DNA of 64,000 nucleotides from Parvibaculum sp046297875 (GTDB taxonomy: Bacteria > Pseudomonadota > Alphaproteobacteria > Parvibaculales > Parvibaculaceae): positions 2,294,001 to 2,358,000 of the forward strand of contig NZ_JBKBHD010000001.1 in assembly GCF_046297875.1 (NCBI RefSeq), in the 5' to 3' direction. Both the position numbers and the translations under genes were made by a program. Below, in pieces: positions 36,476-43,518 of the stretch (position 1 is the first letter of the stretch; every line of letters starts with the position of its first letter). Under the pieces are notes generated by a model, which was not told the DNA's origin, did no database searches, and was given only the letters and a program-made list of their open reading frames with translations.

Positions 36476-37116
36476 GACGATTTCTGCATCAGCACGATAT
36501 TGGGGGCAGGGATTGTGCATGACCACCCGCGCGCGGCAGCAATCACTTGAAAAGTCTCCTTCCGGTAGAAGACTACATGTGTCGGGTCCTTGCGATAGTG
36601 CCAGTCGGCAAACTTTTCGTCATCCGTCTGGAACGATGTCATGATTCCGATCCAGCCTCGAGGACGCACGAGGCGGTCGATCCTGTCAAATTCCATGGCG
36701 GGATTATGGAAGTGTTCTGCCGTTTCCGTGCTGGTCAAAAAATCGTATGTGCGCTCAAGTGGCTCCCTTCCGGGAAAGAAAAATGGGTCGTGAAGCGACA
36801 TGCTGTGCCCTGCTTCGTGCATCATGGCGGCAAGAGCCGGACCGGGGCCGCAACCATAATCGAGGCCTTCCGACGGACCCTCAAGCACGGCTAGAAGCGG
36901 GTCGACCAGTTTTGAAAGAAACGTGCGGTAGCGCACATCGTCAGGATCGTTCCGATGCAAAGTATATTGATTGTATTCCACTTCGGCGGAAGGGTGTTGC
37001 GACGGGTCGAGAAACCTGGCCGCACAGACATCGCATTTCCAATATTGAAGGCCGCCAATTTCGATAAGGTGCTCTGTTTCATGTGAGCAACAAACGGGGC
37101 AAAAAGGCGGCTTCAT
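36439..37116 (-). CDS. SAM-dependent methyltransferase with N-terminal zinc ribbon
   Basis: A 225-residue protein, last gene of the minus-strand cassette between era and recO. C6-x2-C9 and C28-x2-C31 form an N-terminal zinc ribbon. The methyltransferase domain has motif I GLDYGCGPGPALAAM near residue 80, then STETAEHFHNP and LVRPRGWIGIMTSF; the layout fits the Methyltransf_23 type often found with surface-sugar genes. Its substrate is unknown. Its ATG overlaps the spermidine-synthase-like stop by 4 bases. The 3-prime end overlaps era by 37 bases. Base composition is lower in GC than era. Confidence 0.85.
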   Translation of the reverse strand: MKPPFCPVCCSHETEHLIEIGGLQYWKCDVCAARFLDPSQHPSAEVEYNQYTLHRNDPDDVRYRTFLSKLVDPLLAVLEGPSEGLDYGCGPGPALAAMMHEAGHSMSLHDPFFFPGREPLERTYDFLTSTETAEHFHNPAMEFDRIDRLVRPRGWIGIMTSFQTDDEKFADWHYRKDPTHVVFYRKETFQVIAAARGWSCTIPAPNIVLMQKSSHSVGKSSPISR

Positions 37117-37841
37117 GAAGCAGTCTCTTTTTTTGCCAGGTAGATCGTTTGAGTTGCTTCGCGATTGTTCTGTAAGGGATTGGGGAAAGTGACTGGTTCC
37201 GCGTGCGCCTCAATAAAAACGCGGGACAGGCGTTCGACAAAAGATTGATCCGGTTTGTCGTTCGACCAAAGGGCGAACATGCCTCCGGGGTGAAGTAAAG
37301 CGGAGAGCCGAAGCATTCCTTCATCGCTGTAAAAATCCCTGCTTTCGGGAGAAAGCCAGAAATCCGGCGAATGGTCGATATCGAGCAGGATTGCGTCGTA
37401 CCGCCGTCCCTTGCTCTCGGCGATGAACCCATTTCCTGCATTGACGAGAGAGAAAAAGTCACCGCGAATGAAGCGGCAGCGAGGGTCTCCCGTCAACTCC
37501 GGTCCAAGCGGGACAAGGCCTTGTTCGTGCCACTCGATGACAGGATCGAGAAGCTCGATAACGGCTAGCGAGTCAACCGAGGGATTGCTTAGAGCGGCTC
37601 TGGCTGTGTAGCCGAGCCCCAAGCCTCCGACGACGACATCAAAACCGGTACCATCCAACTGTGCGAGAGCGAGTTCGGCAAGCGCTTCTTCGGATTTGGT
37701 GAAGAGGCTCGACATCAAATATTCATCGCCCAACTTCACTTCGTAAACGTCCACACCAAGTGACATTTCGCGCCTTCGACGAAGGCTGACAGGGCCCAGC
37801 GGTGTGGGCTGAAAATCGATTTCCTCGAAGAATGAGCTCAT
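37113..37841 (-). CDS. spermidine-synthase-fold protein
   Basis: A 242-residue protein of the polyamine aminopropyltransferase fold. The nucleotide-binding loop is VVVGGLGLGYTARAAL, followed by LAVIELLDPVIEWHEQG, YDAILLDIDHSPDFWL and LHPGGMFALWSNDKPD. The short N-terminal beta domain is reduced. Stand-alone proteins of this kind are often methyltransferase-like with unknown substrates, so I do not call it a polyamine enzyme. It overlaps the next gene by 4 bases at each side (ATGA junctions), so it is coupled within the cassette. Confidence 0.8.
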   Translation of the reverse strand: MSSFFEEIDFQPTPLGPVSLRRRREMSLGVDVYEVKLGDEYLMSSLFTKSEEALAELALAQLDGTGFDVVVGGLGLGYTARAALSNPSVDSLAVIELLDPVIEWHEQGLVPLGPELTGDPRCRFIRGDFFSLVNAGNGFIAESKGRRYDAILLDIDHSPDFWLSPESRDFYSDEGMLRLSALLHPGGMFALWSNDKPDQSFVERLSRVFIEAHAEPVTFPNPLQNNREATQTIYLAKKETAS

Positions 37842-38080
37842 TTCCCGGATTTCTTTCCTAATGATTTTTTTTCAGCCTCGGTCATGTCCTCAAGCAGGAA
37901 TGAAATGAGGTCGAGAAATGCCACTGCATCGCTGAGTGACGAAAAATGCATTGCCAGTCCATCGCTTGAAACGGATGCGAATGCGCGATGTTTGCATGTT
38001 AAGGTGTTAAGTTCGCAAAGAAGTGCGATGCTTTCGCTGGAAATTTCGATATCCAAGTAGACAGTACGAATATTTGTCAC
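37838..38080 (-). CDS. small protein of unknown function in the era-recO cassette
   Basis: An 80-residue protein I do not recognise. It is rich in Leu, Ser and acidic residues, starts VYLDIEISSESIALLCEL and ends with a lysine-rich tail (KKSLGKKSGK). The middle SSLSDAVAFLDLISFLLEDM looks like an amphipathic helix. No signal peptide. The last 4 bases overlap the spermidine-synthase-like start, which supports a real, translated gene. Local GC is low: 28 of 60 bases in 37981-38040 by my count. Confidence 0.65.
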   Translation of the reverse strand: MTNIRTVYLDIEISSESIALLCELNTLTCKHRAFASVSSDGLAMHFSSLSDAVAFLDLISFLLEDMTEAEKKSLGKKSGK

Positions 38081-38099
38081 TGCTGGCGCTTGGAAAATT

Positions 38100-38336
38100 T
38101 CATCTGCGCCTTGTTTTTCTTTTTGCTGCGGATGATTTCGACCGTTGCTTCATGCGGTCGATCGTTCGGCGCAGATCATCGTCGGAGTATGAGAAAAGAC
38201 CTGGTAAACAGCGCTTCAACTCAGCCGGAGATCGAATGTCCCGGAATGCAAGAAGGCGTTCGACCAAACGATCAACATCCGAAGACGAGAGTGGACTGGC
38301 CTGATTCTTCGAGGGGTTGGTGCGATCAATAGACAT
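38100..38336 (-). CDS. small basic protein of unknown function in the era-recO cassette
   Basis: From the ATG at 38336 the protein has 78 residues; the frame opens 39 bases earlier, inside the preceding gene. The centre SSSDVDRLVERLLAFRDIRS and FSYSDDDLRRTIDRMKQR looks helical, and the tail is strongly basic (KSSAAKRKTRRR), suggesting nucleic-acid or membrane contact. No family is recognised. It overlaps the end of the upstream gene by 11 bases and is followed by the next gene after 19 bases. Confidence 0.55.
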   Translation of the reverse strand: MSIDRTNPSKNQASPLSSSDVDRLVERLLAFRDIRSPAELKRCLPGLFSYSDDDLRRTIDRMKQRSKSSAAKRKTRRR

Positions 38337-38535
38337 GCCGAATATCATCGACGAGACCCGGAAATCGATGCTCAAAATCGTTGAGATCGGATTCGTTCTT
38401 CAGATAAATGGCAACACGTCCGTCAAACCGCTCGACGGTGTATCGGGTCGGGCGTTCCGCGGACAGGAATTCAAAGACACTTTCTTCCGTGGGCAGAGAG
38501 AGGTTTTCCTTGAGGAGCAGTTTCAGACGTTTCAT
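38326..38535 (-). CDS. small protein of unknown function in the era-recO cassette
   Basis: From the ATG at 38535 this is a 69-residue protein with a short alpha/beta pattern: KRLKLLLKEN, then YTVERFDGRVAIYLKN and DLNDFEHRFPGLVDDI. I do not recognise it. The frame is open up to 38634, inside the methyltransferase gene, but the ATG at 38535 lies 19 bases after that gene's stop and is the sensible start. It overlaps the next gene by 11 bases. Confidence 0.55.
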   Translation of the reverse strand: MKRLKLLLKENLSLPTEESVFEFLSAERPTRYTVERFDGRVAIYLKNESDLNDFEHRFPGLVDDIRHVY

Positions 38536-38554
38536 CAGGCTGGTTCCAATCAGT

Positions 38555-39406
38555 TCATTGCGGTGACCTGCGGGCCATTGCCCACATGTTGTCGCTTGTG
38601 GGCAGGCGCCAAAGCGCTGGCTGATCCGTGACAAAGCCGGCCGCGGAAAGCATGGTTTTCAAGGTAGATGGCGTGAAGTAATTGAGGTGGTCGGGCAGAC
38701 GAAATCCGCACCATTTTCTTCCGCGAATATGCCGGTTCACGGATGCGTAATTTGGCACTTTGATTATCAACGTGCCACCGGGCTTCATGACCCGAAACGC
38801 ATGACGGAGAACCTCAGTTGGCTCCGCTTCGTGTTCAAGATAGGAGCGCATAGAAATTGCGTCGAACTTTTCAGGCGGCAGTTTTCTGAGTACTTCCAAG
38901 GTCGGCCCGACGTAAGCGGTGCCGCCTCGACCTTCCAGGTTTTCTTTCGCCCTTGCGCCAAGATATTCAGATATTTCGATGCCGTACGGATTTACTGATT
39001 GTGGCAAGCGCATAAGGTGCAATCCGGCAGCGCATCCTATGTCCAAGACATTACCTGCCGAACAAGCCTTTTGGAGAAGCTCGGTCATGTTCAATCGTTT
39101 GAAGATACGCATACGCCAGCGTGTCTTCTGGCTGAGGGGCTTTGCAATGGGCTGTTCTCTCATCCGGCGTGCTGTTTCGGCGCCATGAGACTTTTCCCAT
39201 GCGAGATTTGAAGCCAATTCTTCGTATACAGGTGCTTGTTCGAGATAGACGAAGTCACATGCACATTTGCGCATCGGCCAGTCACTGTTCCCATAGGGGA
39301 GCAGCTGACCCGGTTCCGCGGTTCCACAGGCAGGGCAGTCCCGCTTCATCAGCCGGATGGGATTATGGCCAGGCACATCGGACTCCATTGGCATAGAGTT
39401 TTCCAT
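38555..39406 (-). CDS. SAM-dependent methyltransferase with N-terminal zinc ribbon
   Basis: From the ATG at 39406 the protein has 283 residues. C24-x2-C27 and C48-x-C50 suggest a zinc ribbon. The methyltransferase domain has motif I NVLDIGCAAGLHLMRL near residue 117, ISMRSYLEHEAEPTEVLRHA and VMKPGGTLIIKVPNYASVN, as in class I enzymes of the Methyltransf_23 type. GGAA lies about 8 bases before the ATG, within the end of the 56-residue ORF whose stop is 4 bases upstream. It resembles the last cassette gene in layout but is not a close copy. Substrate unknown. Confidence 0.82.
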   Translation of the reverse strand: MENSMPMESDVPGHNPIRLMKRDCPACGTAEPGQLLPYGNSDWPMRKCACDFVYLEQAPVYEELASNLAWEKSHGAETARRMREQPIAKPLSQKTRWRMRIFKRLNMTELLQKACSAGNVLDIGCAAGLHLMRLPQSVNPYGIEISEYLGARAKENLEGRGGTAYVGPTLEVLRKLPPEKFDAISMRSYLEHEAEPTEVLRHAFRVMKPGGTLIIKVPNYASVNRHIRGRKWCGFRLPDHLNYFTPSTLKTMLSAAGFVTDQPALWRLPTSDNMWAMARRSPQ

Positions 39407-39410
39407 AGAT

Positions 39411-39581
39411 CTATTCCAACACTTTGAATTGCGACCGCAGTCCGATTGGTTCCGGGCCGCAGCCGAGCTCATTGACTATTGAGCCGGGATCGAGGTGAGC
39501 AGTCAAATTTCTTGTTTCCGCAACGGAGGGGATAGAAGAAAATTCAAACGCTGACTTTTGAATTTCTTTTTTGGTATCCAT
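39411..39581 (-). CDS. 56-residue ORF heading the era-recO cassette
   Basis: On the minus strand an ATG at 39581, preceded by TTTGGAAATCCG, opens 56 codons ending in TAG 4 bases before the methyltransferase ATG. The peptide has a charged start (MDTKKEIQKSAFEF), a middle SSIPSVAETRNL and a Gly/Pro/Cys stretch LGCGPEPIGL at residues 39-48. It could be a short regulatory or precursor peptide. ELGCGP also resembles a methyltransferase motif I, so it could instead be a degenerate fragment. Good spacing to its ribosome site and to the next gene argues for translation. Confidence 0.5.
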   Translation of the reverse strand: MDTKKEIQKSAFEFSSIPSVAETRNLTAHLDPGSIVNELGCGPEPIGLRSQFKVLE

Positions 39582-39668
39582 CGGATTTCCAAATTCAAAT
39601 TAAAAGATGACACTGCAGAGTGATCTCTACAGGGACGACCGGGACACCGGAACTGGAGGGCACACTTC

Positions 39669-39848
39669 ATGCGACAGCCAGAGCCCGATTTGAAAGCTGG
39701 CATATCGCCTGCCTCCACCGGTGCCGCTGAGTCTGTTGCTTTGTGTGCGCTCCCGAAAAAATGCAGGGAACTGACATGGAAGACGTCTGGTCAGATTCCG
39801 GACGTTATACGAACGGAACCGGCCTGTGTAGAAAAAAATGGAACGTGA
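39669..39848 (+). CDS. 59-residue ORF of doubtful status before recO
   Basis: The 369 bases between the cassette head (39581) and recO (39951) are AT-richer than the surroundings and must hold the divergent promoters. Inside, an ATG at 39669 has GGAGG 9 bases upstream and opens 59 codons (MRQPEPDLKAGISPAS at the start, CVEKNGT at the end). No family or hydrophobic segment is seen, so this may be chance. Confidence 0.2.
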   Translation: MRQPEPDLKAGISPASTGAAESVALCALPKKCRELTWKTSGQIPDVIRTEPACVEKNGT

Positions 39849-39950
39849 GTTCGGCGTAAACGCTAGGTTTCCTGCGTATAAGTAGCATGTTTTGATCCTG
39901 AAACTGCGTCGAGAGGACGGTGCAGGGGGGCGGCATTCGTGGAGAGGGTC

Positions 39951-40679
39951 ATGGACTGGCGTGGCGAAGGGATCGTGTTGTCGGCGCGGGCCTATGGTGA
40001 GACCGGGGCGGTTCTCGAGCTTTTCACGCGGGAGCAGGGGCGGCATCTGGGTCTCGTGCATGGCGGGGCGGGGCCGCGGATGCGCAGCGTTCTGCAACCC
40101 GGCAACAAGCTCAATGCGCATTGGCGCGCGCGGCTCTCCGATCATCTCGGCACTTATCAGGTGGAGCTTGTGCGTCCGCTTGCCGGACTTCTGATGGATG
40201 ATCCGCTGGCGCTGCTGGCGCTCAGTGCGGCGAGCGCCGTGTGCGGTGTGGTGCCGGAGCGGGAGGCGCATCCTGCCCTCTATGATGGCTATGAAGTGCT
40301 GCTCGAAACGCTGCAGGACGGAGATGTCTGGCCTGCGATCTTCGTTCGGTTCGAACTTGGGCTCCTGCAGGAGCTTGGTTTCGGGCTCGACCTCACGCGC
40401 TGCGCGGCGACGGGTGCCCGCGACGATCTCATCTATGTATCGCCCAGAAGCGGCGGTGCCGTGAGCCGGGCGGCGGGTGAGCCCTTCAAGGACCGGCTGT
40501 TCCGGCTGCCGGGGTTTCTCGTCGGGTCGCAGGCAGGCGAGGCGTCTCCTGCCGATGTGGCCGAAGGTTTCAGGCTCACCGGACATTTCCTGGAGCGGCA
40601 TCTCTTTGCAGCGCATGGCAGGCATCTGCCGGATGCCCGGCTCCGCCTGATGGAAAAGATCGCCGCCTGGGCGGGGTGA
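39951..40679 (+). CDS. recO: DNA repair protein RecO
   Basis: RecO loads RecA at gaps together with RecR. The 242-residue protein starts at the ATG at 39951 (GGAGAGG upstream; the frame is open 12 bases earlier at a GTG). The N-terminal OB fold reads GEGIVLSARAYGETGAVLELFTRE; the helical and C-terminal part ends ERHLFAAHGRHLPDARLRL. The usual four-Cys zinc finger of some RecO proteins is reduced (one CAATGARDDL-type site). Normally it follows era directly; here the cassette lies between. parC follows after 89 bases. Confidence 0.93.
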   Translation: MDWRGEGIVLSARAYGETGAVLELFTREQGRHLGLVHGGAGPRMRSVLQPGNKLNAHWRARLSDHLGTYQVELVRPLAGLLMDDPLALLALSAASAVCGVVPEREAHPALYDGYEVLLETLQDGDVWPAIFVRFELGLLQELGFGLDLTRCAATGARDDLIYVSPRSGGAVSRAAGEPFKDRLFRLPGFLVGSQAGEASPADVAEGFRLTGHFLERHLFAAHGRHLPDARLRLMEKIAAWAG

Positions 40680-40768
40680 GAGGCGAATCGCTGGTATATT
40701 TGGCGGGCTTTGTTTATCCCCTAGGGCCGGACAAGCCGGACCTGACGCAGCATCAATAGTAGAATTCC

Positions 40769-43015
40769 ATGACCAAGGCCGTAACGCCGCCCGAGCCCGA
40801 ACACGAGATCAATCTGCGCGAGGCGCTGGAGACGCGCTACCTCGCCTATGCGCTCTCGACCATCATGCACCGGGCGCTGCCGGATGTGCGCGACGGGCTC
40901 AAGCCCGTGCACCGGCGCGTGATGTTTGCGATGCGGCAGCTCCGGCTGGAGCCGGGGCAAGGCTTCAAGAAATCCGCCCGCGTCGTCGGCGATGTGATCG
41001 GCCGATATCACCCGCATGGCGACCAGTCGGTCTATGACGCGCTTGTGCGTCTCGCACAGGATTTCTCGGTGCGCTATCCGCTGGTCGATGGGCAGGGCAA
41101 TTTCGGCAATGTGGACGGCGATAATGCCGCCGCCATGCGCTACACCGAAGCGCGGCTGACGGCGGTTGCGGCGCTGTTGCTCGACGGGCTCGATGAAGAC
41201 ACGGTCGATTTCCGCGAGACTTACGACGGCGAAGACCGGGAGCCGATGGTGCTGCCGGGCGCATTCCCGCAGCTTCTGGCGAATGGCGCCTCCGGCATCG
41301 CGGTCGGCATGGCGACGAGCATCCCGCCGCACAATGCGGCAGAGCTTTGCGATGCGGCGCTTCATCTCATCAAATATCCAAATGCGCGGACGGAGAAGCT
41401 TGTCAGCTTCGTGCAGGGCCCCGATTTCCCGACCGGCGGCATCGTGATCGAGCCGCGCGAGTCGATCATCGAGGCTTATGAGACAGGGCGCGGCGGCTTC
41501 CGTGTGCGTGCCCGTTGGGAGCAGGAAGAACTGCCACGCGGGCTCTGGCAGATCGTCGTCACGGAAATCCCCTATCAGGTGCAGAAGTCGAAGCTGGTCG
41601 AGAAGATTGCCGAACTGCTGCAGGCGCGGAAGCTGCCGCTGCTTGAAGATGTGCGCGACGAAAGCGCGGAAGAAATCCGCCTCGTGCTTGTGCCGAAGTC
41701 GAAAACGGTCGAGCCAGAGCATCTGATGGAATCGTTGTTCCGCGCGACGGAACTCGAAAGCCGTTTCCCGCTTAACCTCAACGTGCTGTCCGCCGGGCAG
41801 GTGCCGGGGGTCATGAGTCTCAGGGAGGCGCTTCGCGCCTGGCTTGGGCATCGCAAGGAAGTGCTGGTCCGCCGCTCCAACTTCCGGCTCGACAAGATCG
41901 AGAAGCGGCTCGAGGTGCTGGAGGGCTATCTCAAGGCCTATCTCAATCTCGACGAGGTGATCCGCATCATCCGCGAGGAGGATGAGCCGAAGCCCGCGCT
42001 CATGAAACGCTTCAAGCTGACGGACAATCAGGCCGAAGCGATCCTCAACATGCGGCTGCGCTCCTTGCGCAAGCTTGAGGAAATGGAAATCAGGGGCGAG
42101 CACAAGGAACTGACGGCTGAGCAGAAAGAGCTCAAGGCGCTGGTCAGGTCCGATGCGAAGCAGTGGGAGCGCGTTTCCGAAGAAATCAAGGAAGTGCGCA
42201 ATACGTTCGGCCCGAAGACGAAGCTCGGTGCGCGGCGGACACAGTTCTCGGACGCGCCGAAGATCGAGTATGTGCCTGTCGAGGCAATGGTCGAGAAAGA
42301 GCCGATCACCGTCGTCTGCTCGAAGAAGGGCTGGATCCGCTCGATGAAGGGGCATCTCGCCGCCGATGCCGACATCAAGTTCAAGGAAGGCGACGGGCCG
42401 CGCTTCACGCTTCATGCGGAGACGACGGACAAGATATTGCTGTTCGCGACGGATGGCCGCTTCTACACGCTCGATGCGGCGAAGCTGCCGGGCGGGCGCG
42501 GGCATGGCGAACCGGTGCGCCTGATGATCGATCTCGACGAGAGCCGCGAGATCGTGGAGCTTTTCGTGCATCAGCCGGGGCGGAAGCTTCTTGTCGCCTC
42601 GCATGAGGGCAATGGCTTTGTGGTGCCGGAAGATGAAGTCGTCGCGATGCGGCGTGCTGGCAAGCAAGTGCTGAATGTCTCGGGCACGGATGAGGCTGTT
42701 GCCTGCGCCGTGGTGCAGGGCGACCATGTGGCCGTAATCGGCGAGAACCGGAAGCTGGTGATCTTCCCGCTCAAGGAAGTGAACGAGATGACGCGCGGCA
42801 AGGGCGTCCGCCTGCAGCGTTACAAGGATGGCGGGCTTGGCGACATCAAGTCCTTCACGCTGAAGCAAGGCCTCATCGCCTATGACCGCTCGGAGAGGGC
42901 GCGGACATTCGATTCGCTGAAGGAATGGCTCGGACAGCGCGCTCAGGCAGGCCGCCTGCCGCCCAAGGGATTCCCGGTGGGCCACAAGTTCGGCGGTGGT
43001 TTCGGCGCGGCGTGA
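40769..43015 (+). CDS. parC: DNA topoisomerase IV subunit A
   Basis: ParC cuts and rejoins DNA to separate sister chromosomes. The 748-residue protein has RALPDVRDGLKPVHRRVMF, the DNA-binding HPHGDQSVYDALVRLAQDF with the residues where quinolone resistance arises, and the catalytic Tyr in AAAMRYTEARLT near residue 119-131. The C-terminal beta-propeller follows from about 500 (KKGWIRSMKGH, GRFYTLDAAKLPGGRGHGE). Length is normal. The frame on the other strand over the whole gene is a shadow. recO-parC order is conserved in alphaproteobacteria. Confidence 0.96.
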   Translation: MTKAVTPPEPEHEINLREALETRYLAYALSTIMHRALPDVRDGLKPVHRRVMFAMRQLRLEPGQGFKKSARVVGDVIGRYHPHGDQSVYDALVRLAQDFSVRYPLVDGQGNFGNVDGDNAAAMRYTEARLTAVAALLLDGLDEDTVDFRETYDGEDREPMVLPGAFPQLLANGASGIAVGMATSIPPHNAAELCDAALHLIKYPNARTEKLVSFVQGPDFPTGGIVIEPRESIIEAYETGRGGFRVRARWEQEELPRGLWQIVVTEIPYQVQKSKLVEKIAELLQARKLPLLEDVRDESAEEIRLVLVPKSKTVEPEHLMESLFRATELESRFPLNLNVLSAGQVPGVMSLREALRAWLGHRKEVLVRRSNFRLDKIEKRLEVLEGYLKAYLNLDEVIRIIREEDEPKPALMKRFKLTDNQAEAILNMRLRSLRKLEEMEIRGEHKELTAEQKELKALVRSDAKQWERVSEEIKEVRNTFGPKTKLGARRTQFSDAPKIEYVPVEAMVEKEPITVVCSKKGWIRSMKGHLAADADIKFKEGDGPRFTLHAETTDKILLFATDGRFYTLDAAKLPGGRGHGEPVRLMIDLDESREIVELFVHQPGRKLLVASHEGNGFVVPEDEVVAMRRAGKQVLNVSGTDEAVACAVVQGDHVAVIGENRKLVIFPLKEVNEMTRGKGVRLQRYKDGGLGDIKSFTLKQGLIAYDRSERARTFDSLKEWLGQRAQAGRLPPKGFPVGHKFGGGFGAA

Positions 43016-43021
43016 GCGGGT

Positions 43022-43516
43022 TCAGTCGATCTTGACCGGTTCGCGCAGCTCGTTGCCCCAGAACTTGATGAAGAGAATGTAGCGGCCGGGCTTCACGCGA
43101 CCGGTGTCGATCCCCAGCATGTATTCTCCGGTGACCTGGTGCTTGCCCATCAACTGATCGCGGACCGGAACGGCAAAGCAGATCTCTTCGTCGCGCTGGG
43201 CCTGAACGAAATTCCTGTCCTCGTCGGTCAGGAACCAGCGGAAAATCTCGCAGTTATTGCCTGCTTCAAGGGGAATGGGCTCGCCGGTATTGTTTGCGAG
43301 CGTAACATTGACCTTGAGCTCCAGCGGGCCCGCTTCGGTCCATGCCTGCTGCTGGGCGATGCGTGCCGTCAGTTCAATCGGCTCGCTCAGCTGAACGCGG
43401 CCCGTTCCGACATAGAAGGCAATGACGCCTGCCATCGCCATGAAGATAAGCGACATGCGGACAAGATTGCTGCGCGCGTTCTGCGCTGCTTCTGAAGGAT
43501 CTCTCGATTTCATCAT
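43022..43516 (-). CDS. membrane-anchored protein of unknown function after a TRAP operon
   Basis: A protein of about 164 residues with one N-terminal membrane helix (LVRMSLIFMAMAGVIAFYV) and an extracytoplasmic beta-rich domain (ELKVNVTLANNTGEPIPL, NNCEIFRWF, GRYILFIKFWG) that suggests an Ig-like sandwich with a Cys pair. The ATG at 43516 lies 2 bases after the dctM stop, so it looks like the last gene of the TRAP operon. I do not recognise a family. It ends 6 bases from the convergent parC stop. Confidence 0.65.
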   Translation of the reverse strand: MMKSRDPSEAAQNARSNLVRMSLIFMAMAGVIAFYVGTGRVQLSEPIELTARIAQQQAWTEAGPLELKVNVTLANNTGEPIPLEAGNNCEIFRWFLTDEDRNFVQAQRDEEICFAVPVRDQLMGKHQVTGEYMLGIDTGRVKPGRYILFIKFWGNELREPVKID

Positions 43517-43518
43517 TT

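Noticed and set aside
39627..40625. A 332-residue minus-strand frame opposite recO.
   Set aside because: Mostly complementary to recO and rich in Arg/Pro/His; the recO frame is supported by family motifs and start.
40721..42985. A 754-residue minus-strand frame covering parC.
   Set aside because: Shadow of the third-codon GC bias of parC; parC itself has all family motifs.
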